Origin: Mucilaginibacter conchicola
Lineage (GTDB): Bacteria; Bacteroidota; Bacteroidia; Sphingobacteriales; Sphingobacteriaceae
Direction: 5' to 3'
Length of the DNA stretch: 64,000 bases
Assembly (NCBI RefSeq): GCF_003432115.1
Contig: NZ_QWDC01000002.1
Coordinates: 186,001-250,000, forward strand
Part shown: piece after piece, positions 25,875 through 35,249 of the stretch
Position numbering within the stretch: the stretch's first letter is position 1
Layout of the letters: every line of letters begins with the position of its first letter
Notes under the pieces: model-generated
What the model saw: the letters and a program-made list of their open reading frames with translations, nothing else
The model's database searches: none
Told to the model about the DNA's origin: nothing
Program-made: the position numbers and the translations under genes

Positions 25875-27189
25875 ATATTTAAGGTTATTACCGGCACTAT
25901 TTCTACTTAGCACAGCAACACTTAGCGTTAAAGCGCAAAGTACGGCCACTACCAGTTCTCCATACTCACGCTATGGTTTAGGCGATATCAATCCTGCGTT
26001 GCTGCCTCAAAATATTGCCATGGGTGGCATTGGCGTTGCTACTAACCGCATCAGTGGTTTCAACAATGTTAATATGCTAAACCCGGCATCATACGCTTCG
26101 GTAAACTTAACTACTATTGATATAGGTGTTTATGGTAGCTTTAATAAATTAGAGAAAAGCGGCGTTGCACCCCAAACCAACTCAAACTTCAGGTTAAACC
26201 ATATTGCTTTTGCTATACCTGTAACCAGGAGTTCGGCACTTAGCTTTGGTTTAATGCCATACAGCGAGTTGGGTTACAGCTACAGATCTGTTTCTCCAAA
26301 CCTGGGTAGCGGCACCGCTGCCGATACCAATGCCGTTAACTACCTTTATAACGGCGATGGCGGCCTTACCCGTTTCCACGTTGGTTATGGTTTCATGATA
26401 GGCAGGCACCTGTCTGTAGGTGCTAATGCAGCATATATTTTTGGTAACTTAAAAGAAACACAATCAACCGAAATACCCAACCTTGCCGGCGTGCATAACT
26501 CACGTATTGAGGAAAGCAACAGCATAAAAGGATGGAATTACGAATACGGTGTACAATACGCGTTTGATTTTTCGGCACGTAAACACCTAACCTTTGGTTA
26601 CTCGGGTGCTGCAGGTACCAGCCTTAACAGCCAGCGCAGCTACATTGTAAGCAGCTATTTCCGTGATACCAATGGAGATGAAGGTGTGGCTACAGATACC
26701 TCGGTAAATAACCAACAGGCATCAGCTAAAATAAGGCTGCCAAATATTAACCGCTTTGGGGTATCATACCAGTATGATGGCAAGTATTTGATCGGTGCAG
26801 ATTATACCATGAGCAATTGGTCTAAACTTACCTTTGCCGGCGCAAACAAAGGCCTGCAAGATAGCCGTACCATTAATGTTGGTGGGCAGATAACGCCAAA
26901 CTCAAACTCACTTAATAACTACTTCGCATCAGTAGATTACCGCCTGGGTTTCATTTACGATAAAACGTACCTTAACATCAATAACACCGATATTAAACGT
27001 TATGCTATAACCGCAGGCCTGGGCTTACCATTAAGGGCCAACAATAGCAGTTTTTATAAAATAAATATCGGTGCTGAGCTTGGTAAACGCGGTACATTGG
27101 TGAACGGGTTGATAAAAGAAAACTACATCAACCTGCACTTATCATTCACGCTTAACGATAAGTGGTTCCAAAAATACAAGTTTGATTAA
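25867..27189 (+). CDS. Outer-membrane beta-barrel protein (FadL/PorV-like)
   Basis: This protein of about 440 residues has a signal peptide ending near residue 24 (SVKAQ). An N-terminal motif SPYSRYGLGDINPA is followed by AMGGIGVA and NMLNPASY, the arrangement seen in FadL/PorV-like Bacteroidota barrels. Many amphipathic strands follow, ending in the aromatic NDKWFQKYKFD. I take the ATG at 25867, which overlaps the coaX end (ATGACTAA), because it gives the better signal peptide; a frame start seven codons earlier is less likely. Its position before lptC suggests a role in outer-membrane biogenesis or transport, but the substrate is unknown. Confidence 0.8.
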   Translation: MTKYLRLLPALFLLSTATLSVKAQSTATTSSPYSRYGLGDINPALLPQNIAMGGIGVATNRISGFNNVNMLNPASYASVNLTTIDIGVYGSFNKLEKSGVAPQTNSNFRLNHIAFAIPVTRSSALSFGLMPYSELGYSYRSVSPNLGSGTAADTNAVNYLYNGDGGLTRFHVGYGFMIGRHLSVGANAAYIFGNLKETQSTEIPNLAGVHNSRIEESNSIKGWNYEYGVQYAFDFSARKHLTFGYSGAAGTSLNSQRSYIVSSYFRDTNGDEGVATDTSVNNQQASAKIRLPNINRFGVSYQYDGKYLIGADYTMSNWSKLTFAGANKGLQDSRTINVGGQITPNSNSLNNYFASVDYRLGFIYDKTYLNINNTDIKRYAITAGLGLPLRANNSSFYKINIGAELGKRGTLVNGLIKENYINLHLSFTLNDKWFQKYKFD

Positions 27190-27198
27190 TTTTGCCTG

Positions 27199-27777
27199 AT
27201 GCAAAGCGGACTGCTTAAACAATGTTTGCTTTACACGCCGGTGTTATTCATTGGCCTGCTGCTAAGCGCTTGCGAGAACGATCTTAACAAGGTAAGGGCC
27301 ATTGCTGCAGCTGATGCAACAAAACCTATACAGCGCACCACCGGCGTTGACATGATAGTTAACGACTCATCTAAACTAAAAGCACGCCTGTTAACTCCCT
27401 TGCTTTTAGAGTACGATACCAAAGATAGTTTGGCCCATAAATTTATGCCCAATGGCGTAAAAGTTATCTTGTTTAACGGCAACACCAAACCGGAAGGTAC
27501 AATAACTGCCGATACCGGTTACTTTTATGACGCAAAAGAGTTGGTAAAATTCAAAAAAAACGTTGTTGCCGTAAATGATGAGGGAACCAAGTATCAATCA
27601 GAAGAACTGCTTTGGGACCGCAAGACGAATAAGGTATACTCCAACCAAAAAGTGTTAATGACAAAGCCTACCGGCGACCAAATGGAAGGCACCAGTTTTG
27701 AAAGCGTTGGACTTAAAAATCCGATATTTCAAAACGCCACTGCTATTATCCACGTAGAGGGCGATCCTACACAATAA
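27199..27777 (+). CDS. lptC: LPS export periplasmic protein LptC (lipoprotein form)
   Basis: This 192-residue protein has a lipobox at LLLSAC (about residue 25) and then a soluble domain of the LptC/OstA beta-jellyroll type (SKLKARLLTPLLLEYD, GVKVILFNGNTKPEGTITAD, NVVAVNDEGTKYQSEELLWD). LptC sits in the inner membrane LptBFG complex and passes lipopolysaccharide to LptA. A lipid anchor instead of an N-terminal helix is common in Bacteroidota as far as I recall. A TAATTTTG element overlapping the previous stop codon lies four bases before the ATG. Confidence 0.88.
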   Translation: MQSGLLKQCLLYTPVLFIGLLLSACENDLNKVRAIAAADATKPIQRTTGVDMIVNDSSKLKARLLTPLLLEYDTKDSLAHKFMPNGVKVILFNGNTKPEGTITADTGYFYDAKELVKFKKNVVAVNDEGTKYQSEELLWDRKTNKVYSNQKVLMTKPTGDQMEGTSFESVGLKNPIFQNATAIIHVEGDPTQ

Positions 27778-27881
27778 AACTCAAATAATTACGCAAACTT
27801 TTGTATAATAAAAGTTTAGTAAAAATTGTATCTTGCGCCTCTTTTTTAAAAGAAAAATATAAAATTACATAGAATAGTTGT

Positions 27882-29987
27882 ATGGGTATCATGAGTTATC
27901 TGCGAGACAGGATGGGAAAAATTCTCGCAGTTGTTATTGGATTAGCACTTTTGGCTTTTGTTGCTGGTGAAGTAATACACACCGGTAGTTCATTCTTAAG
28001 AGGCGATGCAACCACCGTTGCAGAAGTTAACGGCGAAAAAATTGATTACAAAGATTTTAGTCAAAGGATTGAAACAAGTACTGAGCAATTTAAGCAACAG
28101 TACAACCAGCCTTTAACCCCACAGGTTACCGACTATATCCAAAGCACTACATGGAACCAGTTGTTAACCGGTATCCTGTTAAAAAAAGAGATCGAAAGAT
28201 TGGGCCTTGTTGTAGGTGATGCTGAAACAGCTTCAATGATAACCGGTAACAACCCCGACCAACAGATACAAAGCCAGTTTATGGATGAGAGCGGTAAGTT
28301 TGATAAGGCTAAACTTAACCAATTCCTTACCTACATCAACTCTGGTAAAGTTCCGGCTGCAGAGTTTGAAAGATGGGGTCAATTCGTTAAAAACGTTATC
28401 GATTCTAAAAGACAACAAAAATATGTTGCTTTAGTAAGCAATGGCCTATATGTTAACTCGCTTGAAGCACAAGACGATTATACAGACAAAAACAAGTTGG
28501 CTAACTTCAAATACACTGTATTGGATTACGCTTCTATCCCTGATAACAAGATCACGTTAACTGATGATGATTACAATACTTACTATAACGAGCACAAAGG
28601 CCTGTTTAAAAACCCTGAAGAGACCCGCAGCTTTGATTATGTAAGCTTTAACGCTGCACCATCTAAACAAGATAGCGCTGCCATCAAAGATCAGGTTGAA
28701 AAATTAGCTGCTTCTTTTAAAGCAAGTACTAACGATTCATTATTTGTTCAGATAAACGCTGAAACTAAAGCGCCTTTAGTATTTGCTAAAAAAGGCCAGT
28801 TAGAGCCAAAGCTTGATTCAGTAATGTTTACTGCAGAAAAAGGTGCTATTTACGGCCCTTACCTTGCAGGCGGCAAATACAAAATTGCAAAACTTATTGA
28901 TTCTAAAGTTGGCCCCGATTCAGTAAAAGCACGTCACATCCTTTTAAACCCGGCTACCGAAGGCGGTATGGATAAAGCGGTTGCCAAAGCAGATTCATTG
29001 AAAAAATTGATCCAGGGTGGTAAGTCATTCGATGAGTTGGCTAAAACCTATTCAATCGATAAAAACTCTGCTGTTAAAGGTGGCGACCTTGGTACTTTTG
29101 GCCGTGGCGCTATGATCCCTGCGTTTGAAGATGCTGCATTTGACGGTAAAGCTGGTGATTTAGTAGTTGTTAAATCACAATACGGCGTTCACCTTTTAAA
29201 CATCGAGAGCCAAAAAGGTTCATCAAAAGTGGTTAAAGTTGCCGTGGTTGATAAATCATTAGCACCAAGCAGCGAAACCCAAAATGCTGTTTATGCAAAA
29301 GCACAACAGTTTTTAAGCACTGCTAACTCAGAAAATTTTGCCGCACAGGCTAAAAAAGCCGGTTTAACTGTTAAATCATCTGATGATGTAACCGGTGTAG
29401 CATCAAGCCTTATAGGCCTTGACAATGCCCGCCCGGTAGTTAAATGGGCTTTCGGTGCAGATAAAGGTGCAGTAAGCGACCAGGTATTTGCAGTAGGCGA
29501 TCAGTACATTGTTGCGCGCTTAAGCAACATCAAACCTCAAGGTGCATTACCTTTAGATGCTGTTAAAAAACAAATTGCCCCGGCTGTATTAGTTGATGTT
29601 AAAGGCAAACAACTGGCAGAGAAATTCCAGGCTGCATTAAGCGGTGCCACTTCAATTGACCAGGTTGCTCAAAAAGCTGGCAGCAAGGTAGTTCCTGTAC
29701 AAAACATTGTATTTGCTAACCCGGTTATCCCAGGTTCATCAGCAGAGTTCAAATTGGTAGGTTCTATCTTTGGTTCGCAGCCAAACAAATTATCAGCACC
29801 GGTTAAAGGCCAGTCTGGTGTGTATGTTTACGTAGTGGAGAGCTTTGCTAACCCTGCAGCATTAACCAACACCGTACGCGAGAAACAACAGCTTAGCCAG
29901 GCATTGGCGCAGCGCACTCCCGGATCAGTATTGGATGCCCTGAAAGATAAGGCTAATGTAAAAGATAACAGAGCTAAGTTCTTGTAA
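27882..29987 (+). CDS. PpiD-like membrane-anchored peptidyl-prolyl isomerase / chaperone
   Basis: This 701-residue protein has one N-terminal transmembrane helix (GKILAVVIGLALLAFVAGEV at about 11-30), a SurA-N-like chaperone region with VAEVNGEKIDYKDFSQRIE, and a parvulin domain in the middle (SVKARHILLN, KSFDELAKTYSIDKNSA, KGGDLGTFGRGAMIPAFEDA, SQYGVHLLNIES). A second degenerate parvulin-like part follows at the C-terminus. The family assists folding of proteins leaving the Sec channel. It follows lptC by about 100 bases and closes the envelope-biogenesis run. A terminator lies directly downstream. Confidence 0.9.
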   Translation: MGIMSYLRDRMGKILAVVIGLALLAFVAGEVIHTGSSFLRGDATTVAEVNGEKIDYKDFSQRIETSTEQFKQQYNQPLTPQVTDYIQSTTWNQLLTGILLKKEIERLGLVVGDAETASMITGNNPDQQIQSQFMDESGKFDKAKLNQFLTYINSGKVPAAEFERWGQFVKNVIDSKRQQKYVALVSNGLYVNSLEAQDDYTDKNKLANFKYTVLDYASIPDNKITLTDDDYNTYYNEHKGLFKNPEETRSFDYVSFNAAPSKQDSAAIKDQVEKLAASFKASTNDSLFVQINAETKAPLVFAKKGQLEPKLDSVMFTAEKGAIYGPYLAGGKYKIAKLIDSKVGPDSVKARHILLNPATEGGMDKAVAKADSLKKLIQGGKSFDELAKTYSIDKNSAVKGGDLGTFGRGAMIPAFEDAAFDGKAGDLVVVKSQYGVHLLNIESQKGSSKVVKVAVVDKSLAPSSETQNAVYAKAQQFLSTANSENFAAQAKKAGLTVKSSDDVTGVASSLIGLDNARPVVKWAFGADKGAVSDQVFAVGDQYIVARLSNIKPQGALPLDAVKKQIAPAVLVDVKGKQLAEKFQAALSGATSIDQVAQKAGSKVVPVQNIVFANPVIPGSSAEFKLVGSIFGSQPNKLSAPVKGQSGVYVYVVESFANPAALTNTVREKQQLSQALAQRTPGSVLDALKDKANVKDNRAKFL

Positions 29988-30009
29988 CATAAATTTAAAG
30001 TAATTTTAC

Positions 30010-30046
30010 ATCCGGCAGCTGCGTTATAGCACTGCCGGATTTTTTA
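30010..30046 (+). terminator. Terminator after the PpiD-like gene
   Basis: ATCCGGCAG and CTGCCGGAT pair around a 13-base loop, followed by a run of six T residues. Confidence 0.88.
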
Positions 30047-30071
30047 TTTTATACAGAGAGGGCATCAAGTC

Positions 30072-30587
30072 ATGGAAATACAGGAAAACATCATCAACAA
30101 GGTTGCACAAAGCGGGCTGGTTACTTTAGACCCTGCACAATTTTATGTTGAAGGCGAACGCGTAGTTTACGATATAAAAGACAACCTGTTTCACGGGCTT
30201 ATTCTTAAAGAGAAAGATTTCCGGGAGTTTGTAAAAAACCACGACTGGGCACAGTACCAGGATAAATACGTTGCCGTTACCTGCACAGCCGATGCTATTG
30301 TACCGGCCTGGGCGTACATGCTATTGGCTAACAAGATGGCACCTTATGCCAAAGAAGTTGTTTTTGGCGATGCCGAGGTACTGGAAACCGTGCTATTTGT
30401 TAAAGCCGCAAAAAACCTTGATGTTGAACAATACCGCGACCAGCGCATTGTTATAAAAGGCTGCGGCGATGTACCGGTACCCGTATCGGCCTACGTTGAG
30501 CTTACACAGAAATTAACGCCTGTAGCAAAAAGTTTAATGTTTGGTGAGCCTTGCTCAACAGTACCTATCTACAAACGTAAGGATTAG
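30072..30587 (+). CDS. DUF2480 family protein
   Basis: This 171-residue protein belongs to a Bacteroidota family that I recognise as DUF2480. Typical parts are GLVTLDPAQFYVEGERVVYD, LFHGLILKEKDFREFVKNHD, VTCTADAIVPAWAYMLLA, IKGCGDVPVPVSAYVELTQ and the C-terminal LMFGEPCSTVPIYK. Two conserved-looking Cys and several acidic residues are present, but no function is established. Its TAG stop shares its last base with the left end of a family C repeat. Confidence 0.85.
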   Translation: MEIQENIINKVAQSGLVTLDPAQFYVEGERVVYDIKDNLFHGLILKEKDFREFVKNHDWAQYQDKYVAVTCTADAIVPAWAYMLLANKMAPYAKEVVFGDAEVLETVLFVKAAKNLDVEQYRDQRIVIKGCGDVPVPVSAYVELTQKLTPVAKSLMFGEPCSTVPIYKRKD

Positions 30588-30668
30588 GCCTCACTCTGCC
30601 CTCTCCAAAGGAGAGGGTAGTAACAAAGAGCTTAAGTCCTCTCCCTTGGAGATGATTTAGGTGAGGCC
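30587..30668. repeat. Family C inverted repeat with flanking 8-base direct repeats
   Basis: The outer arms GGCCTCAC and GTGAGGCC enclose CCCTCTCCAAAGGAGAGGG and a second CCTCTCC…GGAGA hairpin. The octamer AAGGATTA occurs on both sides (30579-30586 and 30672-30679), which resembles a target-site duplication. A partial relative is at 8926-8966. Confidence 0.75.
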
Positions 30669-30714
30669 AATAAGGATTAAACCGTAGCACGGTAATTGCG
30701 TCTATACCCCACAA

Positions 30715-31497
30715 ATGAAGAAATTTTTTAGCGCCTTTTTGCTGATAGTTTACAGTACGGCGGGCGCGTGGGCGCAAGAGCAGGTTACAAAAATCAAAGA
30801 GAACGCCTTTAAGGCCGGCGAGCAGATTACCTACAAGTTACGCTACGGCTTTTTAAGCGCGGCAGAAACCGTTATTAAGGTTGAGGATAGTCCGTTGAAG
30901 TTTGATGGGCACTCGGCTTTACATATCAACGCACAGGCTAAAACAGTAGGTACGTTCAATTTCCTTTTCAATGTAAAAAACGAATACCATAGTTACATTG
31001 ACCCTGTAACACTACTGCCCTATTATTACTCAGAGACCCGTAAGGAGGCTAAATACCGCCACTCTGATAAGGTTACGTTTGATCATAGCAAGAATATCAT
31101 TACGGCAGATAAAGGCCAGTTCCCGTTTACGGGCGATGTGTTCGATTTTCTGTCGTGCTATTACTATGCACGTAACATTGATATCACAGGGCTTAAAATT
31201 GGCGAAGTATTAACTTTGCGCTATTTTTTGGAAGATGGCATTCATGCGCTTACCATCACCTACCTGGGTAAAGAACAGGTAAAATGCGGGCTGGGTACTT
31301 TTAACTGTTTAAAATTTAGCCCTACAATTATACCCGGCCGTATATTTAAAAAGAACAGTAAGCTATATTTGTGGATTACGGATGATAAGAACCGTATCCC
31401 GATTAAAGCCAACGTAGAAATAATTGTAGGCAGTTTAACAATGGATCTTACACAGGCCAGCGGTTTAAAATATCCGCTTAACCCTGTAAAAAAATAA
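30715..31497 (+). CDS. DUF3108 domain-containing exported protein
   Basis: This 260-residue protein has a signal peptide ending near residue 20 (TAGAWAQ). The mature part starts FKAGEQITYKLRYGFLSAAE, typical of DUF3108, and contains HINAQAKTVGTF, YYYSETRKEAKYRHSDKV and GTFNCLKFSPTIIPGRIFK. DUF3108 proteins are periplasmic, beta-rich and of unknown function. It is followed after six bases by the DUF3109 gene, so the two probably form an operon. Confidence 0.85.
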   Translation: MKKFFSAFLLIVYSTAGAWAQEQVTKIKENAFKAGEQITYKLRYGFLSAAETVIKVEDSPLKFDGHSALHINAQAKTVGTFNFLFNVKNEYHSYIDPVTLLPYYYSETRKEAKYRHSDKVTFDHSKNIITADKGQFPFTGDVFDFLSCYYYARNIDITGLKIGEVLTLRYFLEDGIHALTITYLGKEQVKCGLGTFNCLKFSPTIIPGRIFKKNSKLYLWITDDKNRIPIKANVEIIVGSLTMDLTQASGLKYPLNPVKK

Positions 31498-31503
31498 TAC
31501 GAT

Positions 31504-32070
31504 ATGATGATAGAAGTTGGTAGTGTGCTGGTGCATGAAGAAGTAGTATCAAATAACTTTGTTTGCAATTTAAACAAGTGCAAAGGCGCTTGCTGCCTCG
31601 AGGGCGATTCGGGCGCGCCGCTTAACCATGATGAATTGCAGATATTAAAAGATATCTACCCAAAGGTAAAACCTTATATGACTGCCAAAGGAGTAGCTAC
31701 TATTGAAGCTACCGGCACCCACGTTACCGATTTTGAAGGCGATTACACAACGCCATGTGTAGATACAAATAAGGAGTGCGCTTACGTAACCTGGGAAAAC
31801 GGCATCACCAAATGTGCCATTGAGAAAGCTTACGAAGCAGGTGATATTACCTGGCAAAAACCCATCTCTTGCCACTTATATCCTATCCGTATAACTGCAT
31901 ACCCCGAGTTTGACGTTTTAAATTATGATCGCTGGAACATTTGCAGCCCGGCCTGCTCTTTTGGCGACGAGCTAAAAGTGCGTGTGCACGAGTTTTTAAA
32001 AGGCCCGCTTACCCGCAAATATGGCGAAGAATGGTACCGCGAGCTGGAAGATGCTGTAGAACATCTTTAA
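31504..32070 (+). CDS. DUF3109 family cysteine-rich protein
   Basis: This 188-residue protein has about ten Cys residues arranged like a metal or iron-sulfur centre: NNFVCNLNKCKGACCLEGDS near the start, TPCVDTNKECAY, TKCAIEKAYEAG, PISCHLYPIRI and WNICSPACSFGDE. The CxxCC-type opening resembles YkgJ-like zinc/iron clusters. DUF3109 has no established role. It is closely spaced with the DUF3108 gene and ends 75 bases before gmd. Confidence 0.82.
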   Translation: MMIEVGSVLVHEEVVSNNFVCNLNKCKGACCLEGDSGAPLNHDELQILKDIYPKVKPYMTAKGVATIEATGTHVTDFEGDYTTPCVDTNKECAYVTWENGITKCAIEKAYEAGDITWQKPISCHLYPIRITAYPEFDVLNYDRWNICSPACSFGDELKVRVHEFLKGPLTRKYGEEWYRELEDAVEHL

Positions 32071-32134
32071 ACATACAGCTTACCCGCCCGTTATTACAAG
32101 CTTTTACAATTAATTTGATAATATTGCACTTTAT

Positions 32135-32142
32135 TAAGTTTG
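32135..32142 (+). promoter_or_regulatory. Bacteroidota -7 element for gmd
   Basis: TAAGTTTG matches TAnnTTTG and ends three bases before the ATG, implying a leaderless or nearly leaderless message. Confidence 0.5.
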
Positions 32143-32145
32143 TGA

Positions 32146-33282
32146 ATGAAAAAGGCTTTGATAACCGGTATTACCGGACAGGATGGTGCGTATTTAGCAG
32201 AGTTTCTACTAAAAAAAGGGTATGAGGTACATGGTATTAAACGCCGTGCCTCGTCTTTTAATACCGACAGGATAGACCACCTGTACCACGATCAGCATGT
32301 AAGCGGAAACAAGTTTTTTCTGCACTACGGCGATCTTACAGATTCAATGAATTTAACGCGCCTCATCCAGGAAATTCAGCCTGATGAGATCTATAACCTT
32401 GGTGCTCAAAGCCACGTTAAGGTAAGTTTTGAGTCGCCGGAATATACTGCAAATGCCGATGGTATTGGCGTACTGCGCATATTAGAAGCTATCCGCCTTT
32501 TAGGCCTTACTAAAAAAACACGTTTATACCAGGCATCAACATCAGAGTTGTATGGTTTGGTACAACATGTTCCGCAAAGCGAAACCACACCATTTTACCC
32601 GCGTTCGCCGTATGCAGTAGCTAAACTTTACGGTTACTGGATAATAGTGAACTACCGCGAGGCTTATGATATGTATGCCTGCAACGGTATCCTTTTTAAC
32701 CACGAGAGCCCTATACGCGGCGAAACTTTTGTTACCCGTAAAATTACCCGCGCTGTTGCTAAAATTGGTTTAGGTTTACAAGATTGCCTGTACATGGGTA
32801 ACCTTGATGCCAAACGCGACTGGGGCCACGCCAAAGACTACATTGTTGCCATGTGGCTGATGTTGCAGCAGGATAAACCGCAAGATTATGTTATTGCTAC
32901 CGGCATAACCACCACCGTGCGTGATTTCATCAGGATGGCTTTTGGCGAACTGGGTATAGAGGTTGAGTTTAGCGGCAAAGACGAGAACGAGAAAGGTGTA
33001 ATAGTTGACATAGATCAGGATAAAGCTGCATCGTTGGGTTTAAATACCGAAGCATTGAAATTTGGCCAAACCATTGTACGTGTTGATCCTAAATACTTCC
33101 GCCCTACTGAGGTTGACCTGTTGATAGGCGATCCGTCAAAAGCTAAAAAACAGTTAAACTGGGAGCCAACTTATGATTTGCAGGCATTGGTGACAGATAT
33201 GGTACAGTCTGACCTTCACCTGGCCAAAAAAGATGAGCACATGAAAAAAGGTGGCTTTAAAACTTTAAACTATTTCGAATAG
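32146..33282 (+). CDS. gmd: GDP-mannose 4,6-dehydratase
   Basis: This is the first committed enzyme from GDP-mannose toward GDP-fucose and related deoxy sugars. The 378-residue short-chain dehydrogenase has the NADP-binding [36 protein letters not shown], the catalytic region [12 protein letters not shown] and [13 protein letters not shown] (YxxxK), and [20 protein letters not shown]. No fcl or wcaG gene follows. Instead the next gene, 11 bases on, encodes a barrel protein, so gmd may serve surface polysaccharide synthesis and its export partner. Confidence 0.97.
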   Translation: MKKALITGITGQDGAYLAEFLLKKGYEVHGIKRRASSFNTDRIDHLYHDQHVSGNKFFLHYGDLTDSMNLTRLIQEIQPDEIYNLGAQSHVKVSFESPEYTANADGIGVLRILEAIRLLGLTKKTRLYQASTSELYGLVQHVPQSETTPFYPRSPYAVAKLYGYWIIVNYREAYDMYACNGILFNHESPIRGETFVTRKITRAVAKIGLGLQDCLYMGNLDAKRDWGHAKDYIVAMWLMLQQDKPQDYVIATGITTTVRDFIRMAFGELGIEVEFSGKDENEKGVIVDIDQDKAASLGLNTEALKFGQTIVRVDPKYFRPTEVDLLIGDPSKAKKQLNWEPTYDLQALVTDMVQSDLHLAKKDEHMKKGGFKTLNYFE

Positions 33283-33293
33283 AACATCCTCGC

Positions 33294-34907
33294 ATGAAAA
33301 AAATATTTATCAGCATCAGCTTACTATTGGCTGCGGCAGGGGTAGCGCGCTCACAAGCGGTTTACCAACCTTACTCTTACCAATTTTATCAAAAGTTTGA
33401 TGCCGATATCTATTCCACCAAAACCAGGATACACTCGGCAATTAAATCATATTTCATAACCGATTCGCTTTTGCGGCACAGCTATGATTCTATCATGAAT
33501 TATGGTGCAGGCAGTGCAAACAGTGCATTTACGCGTAAGCTTTTTAGCGAGCACCAGATAGATGTTAAAGGCAGCAACTCTACCTTTTATGCCGATCTGT
33601 TACCGGATTTTGTTATTGGCCGCGATTTTGCCCAAAAACAAAACTTATGGCAAAGTTCAATAGGCCTGCAAATTGGTGGTACCGTAAGCGATAAATTTTA
33701 TTACAACATTACAGGCTATCTTAATCGCGCCGAGGTGCCCGATTATATTTCTACCTACATACGCCAGGTGGGCATTATGCCGGGTATGGCTTACGCAGGC
33801 ACATTCAACAACAAGCCAAACGCCTACGGCTGGGATTATATTACAGCAGTTGCGTCATACCAGCCAAACAAATATTTAAATATCACAGCTGGCCGCGATA
33901 AAACCTTTATTGGCGACGGCTACCGTTCACTGCTATTATCTGATTATGCATCGCCATATCCTTTCCTTAGGCTAACGGCTAATCTGGGCAATATAAAATA
34001 CATGGCTATGTGGGCCAGCTTTTCAGACCCGGCCGGCACCAGCGATCAGTTCCAGAACCGCAGCAAATGGGGCGTATTTCATTATTTAGATTGGAACGTA
34101 AGCAAACGCTTGTCGATCGGTTTCTTCGACTCGGTGATTTGGGGTGATGTTGACGATCAGGGCCACAAGCATGGCTTCGATTTTAACTATATCAACCCGG
34201 TTATCTTCCTGCGCCCGGTTGAGGCTGCCAACGGCTCGCCAGATAATGCGCTTATTGGGTTCACTACTAAGTATAAAATAACTGATGGCATTACTGCTTA
34301 CGGGCAGTTCTCGCTGGATGAATTTACAGCTAAAGAATTTTTCTCGAACCCAAGTTACAGCAATAACAAATTTGGGTACCAGTTAGGGTTAAGGGGCGCA
34401 AACCTTTTTGGTGTTAAAAACCTAAACTATCTGGTAGAACACAATACCGTTCGCCCGTACACCTACTCAGAACGTGCAAGTATTTTAAACTACTCTGGTA
34501 ACAGCGAACCACTTGCACATCCATGGGGCGCCAACTTCCGCGAAGTTGTAGGCCTGCTAAGCTACTCCATAAACCGTTTTGACCTGATGGGCGAAATTGA
34601 TTACGGACGCTATGGTTTAGACGAGAATAACCTTAACTACGGTAAAGATATTTTTCAATCATACCGCACCCCTATCGGTAAATACGGCAACACTATTGGC
34701 CAGGGCTTAAGCACCAATATGGTTTACCTGCAGGGTAAAGTAAGCTATTTGCTTAACCCTAAATACAATTTAAGGTTAGAGTTGGGCGGCATTTACCGTA
34801 CCGAAAAGAACAGCCAGTTTAATGACAAAACAGGGATGATCACTTTTGGTGTACGTAGTTCATTCAGGAACATTTATACTGATCTGGCCAGCTATAAAAC
34901 GCACTAA
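33294..34907 (+). CDS. Wzi/RemB-like outer-membrane barrel protein
   Basis: This 537-residue protein has a signal peptide ending near residue 20. The mature part has a helical lead (YSTKTRIHSAIKSYFITDSL) and a barrel with strands such as YYNITGYLNRAEVPDYIS, LNITAGRDKTFIGDGYRSLL, RLSIGFFDSVIWG and NLRLELGGIYRTEKNSQF. The GRDKTFIGDGYRSL segment is characteristic of capsule-assembly Wzi-type proteins, and in gliding bacteria the related protein is called RemB. It directly follows gmd, so a link to surface polysaccharide or gliding is reasonable. The exact name is uncertain. Confidence 0.75.
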   Translation: MKKIFISISLLLAAAGVARSQAVYQPYSYQFYQKFDADIYSTKTRIHSAIKSYFITDSLLRHSYDSIMNYGAGSANSAFTRKLFSEHQIDVKGSNSTFYADLLPDFVIGRDFAQKQNLWQSSIGLQIGGTVSDKFYYNITGYLNRAEVPDYISTYIRQVGIMPGMAYAGTFNNKPNAYGWDYITAVASYQPNKYLNITAGRDKTFIGDGYRSLLLSDYASPYPFLRLTANLGNIKYMAMWASFSDPAGTSDQFQNRSKWGVFHYLDWNVSKRLSIGFFDSVIWGDVDDQGHKHGFDFNYINPVIFLRPVEAANGSPDNALIGFTTKYKITDGITAYGQFSLDEFTAKEFFSNPSYSNNKFGYQLGLRGANLFGVKNLNYLVEHNTVRPYTYSERASILNYSGNSEPLAHPWGANFREVVGLLSYSINRFDLMGEIDYGRYGLDENNLNYGKDIFQSYRTPIGKYGNTIGQGLSTNMVYLQGKVSYLLNPKYNLRLELGGIYRTEKNSQFNDKTGMITFGVRSSFRNIYTDLASYKTH

Positions 34908-34921
34908 CAACACTCCACATT

Positions 34922-34958
34922 AAACAACAAAGGCAGCCAATGGCTGCCTTTGTTGTTT
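34922..34958. terminator. Strong bidirectional terminator
   Basis: AAACAACAAAGGCAGCCA and TGGCTGCCTTTGTTGTTT form a perfect palindrome; the loop is only the few bases at the centre. Confidence 0.9.
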
Positions 34959-34990
34959 AATGTATTCCTTTCATGGTGAGCTGCCCGCCG

Positions 34991-35073
34991 TTGTTGGTGT
35001 TGTCACCAACAACTCTTCGCGAGGCTTTCATGTCGGCCCTGTATATGGCTTGTTGGTGACAACACCAACAAGA
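34991..35073. repeat. Paired-hairpin inverted repeat (family F)
   Basis: TTGTTGGTGTTGTCACCAAC and, 38 bases on, TTGTTGGTGACAACACCAAC are each hairpins with stem TTGTTGGTG/CACCAACAA. The loops TTGT and ACAA are complementary to each other. The two are therefore also inverted copies of one another. The 34908-35249 gap holds this element, the two flanking terminators and a TTCGACAAGCTCAG stretch, but no reading frame. Confidence 0.8.
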
Positions 35074-35205
35074 GCACGAGGTATTCGACAAGCTCAGGCG
35101 GACAGGTGGTTTGGTATTCACGCCATGAACATCGTGAACAAGCATGAACAACTTATTATCAATAAAATATAACTGACTAAATTTTGGCAGTACTGCCCTC
35201 AAATG

Positions 35206-35229
35206 AAAAAAGCAGCTAAAAGCTGCTTC
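35206..35229 (-). terminator. Terminator for the minus-strand PH-like protein gene
   Basis: AAGCAGCT and AGCTGCTT pair around AAA. On the minus strand the stem is followed by TTTTTT. It lies 20 bases beyond the stop codon at 35250. Confidence 0.75.
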
Positions 35230-35249
35230 CTTATAAATATCTTATCCAT

